Of a DNA stretch of 64,000 bases, positions 61,803 to 64,000 are shown piece after piece. Below the pieces are notes generated by a model. That model ran no database searches, was not told the DNA's origin, and saw only the letters and a program-made list of their open reading frames with translations. A program made the translations under genes and the position numbers. The stretch lies in the NCBI GenBank assembly GCA_958402795.1, contig CATXUX010000008.1:55867-119866 (forward strand), given 5' to 3'. Each line of letters starts with the position of its first letter. The first letter of the stretch is position 1. This stretch comes from an uncultured Lachnospiraceae bacterium. Its GTDB lineage: Bacteria > Bacillota > Clostridia > Lachnospirales > Lachnospiraceae.

Positions 61803-62084
61803 TCACTTTCTCGCCTCTGCAATTTCGGTATTGATTTCATCTAATGTCATGTCAGAAATACCGTTTGCAGCAGCAATACGACTTGCCGCTTTCATCGCTT
61901 TCACTCCCCGGTTTTCATCAATCTCATCTACTTTCATGCTAAAAGGAACGCCATTTTCTTGTATCAGGCGTGACATACACATCCGAAGATAAGTCGGGAG
62001 ATCAATGCCAAGTTTTTCACAAATGCTTATTGCTTTAATGCGTGCCGTTTCCTCTGCACGAAACTGAACTAATGTGTTTGCCAT
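61803..62084 (-). CDS. RelB/DinJ-type antitoxin, no toxin gene adjacent
   Basis: This 93-residue protein has the ribbon-helix-helix start of RelB/DinJ antitoxins (TLVQFRAEETARIKAISICEKLGIDLPTYLRMCMSRL) and a C-terminal toxin-binding segment. GAGGAGG supports the start. The promoter is TTACAA (62150-62145), 17 bases, TATAAT (62127-62122), with the palindrome TGATTA/TAATCA (62136-62153) overlapping the -35, a likely autorepressor site. No RelE/YafQ-type toxin gene follows. After the stop the same frame stays open for another 28 codons of plausible protein (NIKHFPEKSYVVTPRQMLDI) to 61717. The gene may therefore be a truncated form of a longer protein. Confidence 0.8.
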   Translation of the reverse strand: MANTLVQFRAEETARIKAISICEKLGIDLPTYLRMCMSRLIQENGVPFSMKVDEIDENRGVKAMKAASRIAAANGISDMTLDEINTEIAEARK

Positions 62085-62135
62085 AAAAATTCCTCCTCTA
62101 CTTTCTACTTTTGTTATTTTTATTATACCCCATGG

Positions 62136-62153
62136 TGATTATATTTGTAATCA
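62136..62153 (-). promoter_or_regulatory. palindromic operator of the antitoxin gene
   Basis: TGATTA-N6-TAATCA overlaps the -35 (62150-62145) of a 17-base-spaced promoter with -10 TATAAT. It is typical for autoregulation by a ribbon-helix-helix antitoxin. Confidence 0.5.
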
Positions 62154-62179
62154 TTTGATAATATTATTATTCCTTTATC

Positions 62180-62452
62180 TTATTCTTTCTTTGTGAAAAG
62201 AAATAGGCTGTGTAGACTACAAACATAAATATAAAATCCTGTTATAACAAGTATGAATAAATTCGTGATCGTGGATGTTGCTCCTACTGCTGCTAAGGCT
62301 TCTTCTCCTGCTGAATACCCGACAATGAAAGCATCTGCTCCTTTCCAAAAAATAAGCAGCCACACACCATAGTGCATAACTGCCATGTAAGCGTTTTGGA
62401 AAGGATTTTTGCGACCAGATACAAATTTCTGTTCCAAAATCTTCATCACCAT
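62180..62452 (-). pseudogene. MATE transporter N-terminal fragment
   Basis: The 90-codon frame encodes only the first helices of a MATE protein (WKGADAFIVGYSAGEEALAAVGATSTITNLF) and then a run into unrelated sequence and a stop. About 350 residues are missing. The start ATG has a GGAGAT site within the terminator of the ATPase gene. Short copies of its 5' part occur again at about 63825-63860 and 63905-63930 on the other side of the ATPase gene. Confidence 0.75.
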
Positions 62453-62454
62453 AA

Positions 62455-62490
62455 AAATATCTCCATCATTTCAAGAGGGAATGACGGAGA
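62455..62490 (-). terminator. intrinsic terminator of the ATPase gene
   Basis: ATCTCCGTCATT (62490-62479) pairs with AAATGATGGAGAT (62470-62458), followed by ATTTTT on the minus strand. Confidence 0.7.
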
Positions 62491-62510
62491 TACTGTGTTT
62501 TCATATTCTG

Positions 62511-63806
62511 TTATTTTTCAATCCACTCCGGATCGAGCAGAAAGTCATAGATGTTTACGGTCAGGATACCATATTCATCGTAGTGAGGCTGAACAATATC
62601 CTTTGTAATGACGATTTTCTTAAAAGAATCATCAATCTTTCTAAAAGGTCTGATTTCCTGAGTACGCTTTGCTTCATCAGGCAGCGAATATGCGGACTGG
62701 ATATAATATCTGGAGGAACCAAGGTTACATACGAAATCTACCTCCAACTGCTTGCGGGTCACTTTTCCGTCCTTATCCTTTTCTGCAATAGGAATGACAC
62801 CCACATCCACTCTATAACCACGCATACGAAGCTCGTTATAAATCACATTCTCCATGGAATGGGTCTGTTCAAACTGACGGAAGTTGATTCTTGCGTTGCG
62901 AAGTCCCAAGTCTGAGAAATAATATTTCTTAGGGGTTTCAATGTATGCCTTTCCTTTGATGTCAAATCGCTGTGCGGATTCAATCAGGAAAGAATCCTCA
63001 AAGTAATCCAGATACTTTTTGATGGTGTTGGCAGTAATCTTTGATTTCTTTACGGTCTTAAAAGTATTTCTCAGCTTTTCAGGATTAGTCAGCGAACCAA
63101 TGGAAGAGGAGAGAACGTTCAGCAGATCTTCCAGTTCCCCGATGTTCTTCACACGGTTTCGCTTGGTAATATCTCGGATATAAATCTCGTTGAACAGATT
63201 CTGTAATGCAATAGCTTTCTCGTCGGCACCATCACGGAGAACAACCAGCGGAATACCGCCGTAGAACATATACTCGGATAGTCCCATGTATTTGTCGCCC
63301 TGATATACGGACATAAATTCCGCAAAGCTCAAAGGATACATATGAACCTCGTCACCACGACCGGCGAACTCGGTGGCAATGTCTTTGGACAGAAGTTTCG
63401 CATTACTTCCGGTCACAAATACATCCATATTATCCTTACGGAGATAACCGTTCAAAACGGCCTCAAAGCAGTCCAGCATCTGAATTTCATCAAGAAACAG
63501 ATAATACATTCCCTCGTCTGCGACTTTGGAACGGATATATGCCATAAACTTTTCAGGGTCAACGCCACGCTTTTCTTTTTCAATCTGAATAAGGCTCTCG
63601 CCAATCAGATAAAGATCATCTGCGGAGTCAAAGGCAAAACGAATGATATGGTCAGCATCTACGCCATTATCCAACAAGTGATGGTAAAAAAGGTTATTCA
63701 GCAAATAGGACTTACCGCATCTGCGAATGCCGGTAATGACTTTAATCAGTCCGTTATTTTTCTTTTTTATCAATTTATCCAAATAGAAATCTCTGCGAAT
63801 CTCCAT
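62511..63806 (-). CDS. AAA ATPase with DUF4143 domain
   Basis: This 431-residue protein has an AAA domain with Walker A (GIRRCGKS, residues 26-33) and Walker B (YYLFLDEIQML, about 102-112), and a C-terminal DUF4143 domain (about 200-400). The C-terminal part has the nuclease-like pattern QLEVDFVCNLG ... YYIQSAYSLPDE, but the catalytic residues look incomplete. This family is common and variable in gut anaerobes, and its role is unknown. AAGGAGG supports the start. It lies between pieces of a MATE gene, so it may have entered by recombination. Confidence 0.9.
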   Translation of the reverse strand: MEIRRDFYLDKLIKKKNNGLIKVITGIRRCGKSYLLNNLFYHHLLDNGVDADHIIRFAFDSADDLYLIGESLIQIEKEKRGVDPEKFMAYIRSKVADEGMYYLFLDEIQMLDCFEAVLNGYLRKDNMDVFVTGSNAKLLSKDIATEFAGRGDEVHMYPLSFAEFMSVYQGDKYMGLSEYMFYGGIPLVVLRDGADEKAIALQNLFNEIYIRDITKRNRVKNIGELEDLLNVLSSSIGSLTNPEKLRNTFKTVKKSKITANTIKKYLDYFEDSFLIESAQRFDIKGKAYIETPKKYYFSDLGLRNARINFRQFEQTHSMENVIYNELRMRGYRVDVGVIPIAEKDKDGKVTRKQLEVDFVCNLGSSRYYIQSAYSLPDEAKRTQEIRPFRKIDDSFKKIVITKDIVQPHYDEYGILTVNIYDFLLDPEWIEK

Positions 63807-64000
63807 CGTAAAACCTCCTTGCGAAAGATTTTTGCAACCTGATACAGTTTTCTGTTCTATAATATCATGATAGCCGGCTTAAATCAATAAGCCACGGCAG
63901 TTTTGAAAAAGATTTTTGCAACCTTTAACATTTTTCCTTCATCACAAAATTCTTTAGGTTAGAATCGATGATGGGGTAAACGAAAAAGCAGTTTTGGCAT
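63807..64000 (-). repeat. MATE-derived short repeats upstream of the ATPase gene
   Basis: On the minus strand GGTTGCAAAAATCTTT occurs twice (about 63923-63908 and 63840-63825). The second copy, with flanking GAACAGAAAACTGTATCA, matches the 5' end of the MATE fragment at 62452-62395. Translated, both read like SGCKNL(S/F)Q, close to SGRKNPFQ of the fragment. No gene seen in the rest of this stretch. Confidence 0.5.

Overview
The window looks like a chromosomal segment of an anaerobic gut Firmicute, probably a Lachnospiraceae. This rests on the moderate G+C, strong AGGAGG-type ribosome binding sites, the clustering of GPH transporters with GH2/GH3/GH43 glycosidases, AraC and PucR regulators, radical SAM proteins, and an EtfAB/acyl-CoA-dehydrogenase-like set. 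No rRNA, tRNA or CRISPR array was seen. The species assignment is inference.

Layout. 0-9 kb: envelope genes around an OmpR-type two-component system (MMPL transporter, cytidylate-kinase-like protein, cardiolipin synthase, membrane protein, NTF2-like protein). Five promoters here share one direct-repeat architecture and look like the regulon of the response regulator at 3.8 kb. 9-11 kb: a small alarmone synthetase and a decayed second kinase/regulator pair joined by a deletion. 11-29 kb: two minus-strand glycoside-utilisation operons (GH2-GH3 and GH2-GPH-GH43-GH3-GH3-NTF2) whose promoters share operator-like repeats next to a divergent AraC regulator; the GH43 gene is split at an A7 run forming the slippery heptamer A AAA AAG. 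29-37 kb: radical SAM/SPASM protein plus membrane protein, then EtfA, EtfB, an acyl-CoA-dehydrogenase-like flavoprotein without the usual catalytic Glu, two VOC proteins, and a divergent PucR-type regulator.

37-48 kb: two AraC regulators fused to degenerate GH39-like domains, divergent from a six-gene operon (GPH transporter, Gfo/Idh oxidoreductase, C-glycoside deglycosidase beta and alpha subunits, sugar isomerase/epimerase, second oxidoreductase). This matches the dgp/dfg systems of gut bacteria that oxidise a C-glycoside at C3 of the sugar and then break the C-C bond to the aglycone. 48-49 kb: an IS200/IS605-type element with hairpin-rich flanks. 49-57 kb: amino-acid catabolism (threonine aldolase, 2-hydroxyacid dehydrogenase, alanine/sodium symporter, two Cys/Met gamma-lyase-type enzymes, PucR regulator).

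57-64 kb: a MATE exporter behind a terminator-containing leader; a small RiPP locus whose 47-residue precursor (60591-60734) carries two ACGTACGA blocks, with a radical SAM/SPASM maturase, a PNPOx-ferredoxin fusion and a divergent HxlR regulator; an orphan RelB-type antitoxin; and an AAA/DUF4143 ATPase placed between fragments of a MATE gene.

The best candidates for a new system are the C-glycoside operon with its paired sugar-sensor-like regulators, the ACGX-type RiPP locus, and the noncanonical flavoprotein/Etf/VOC cluster beside the C-glycoside genes, which might act on the released aglycone.
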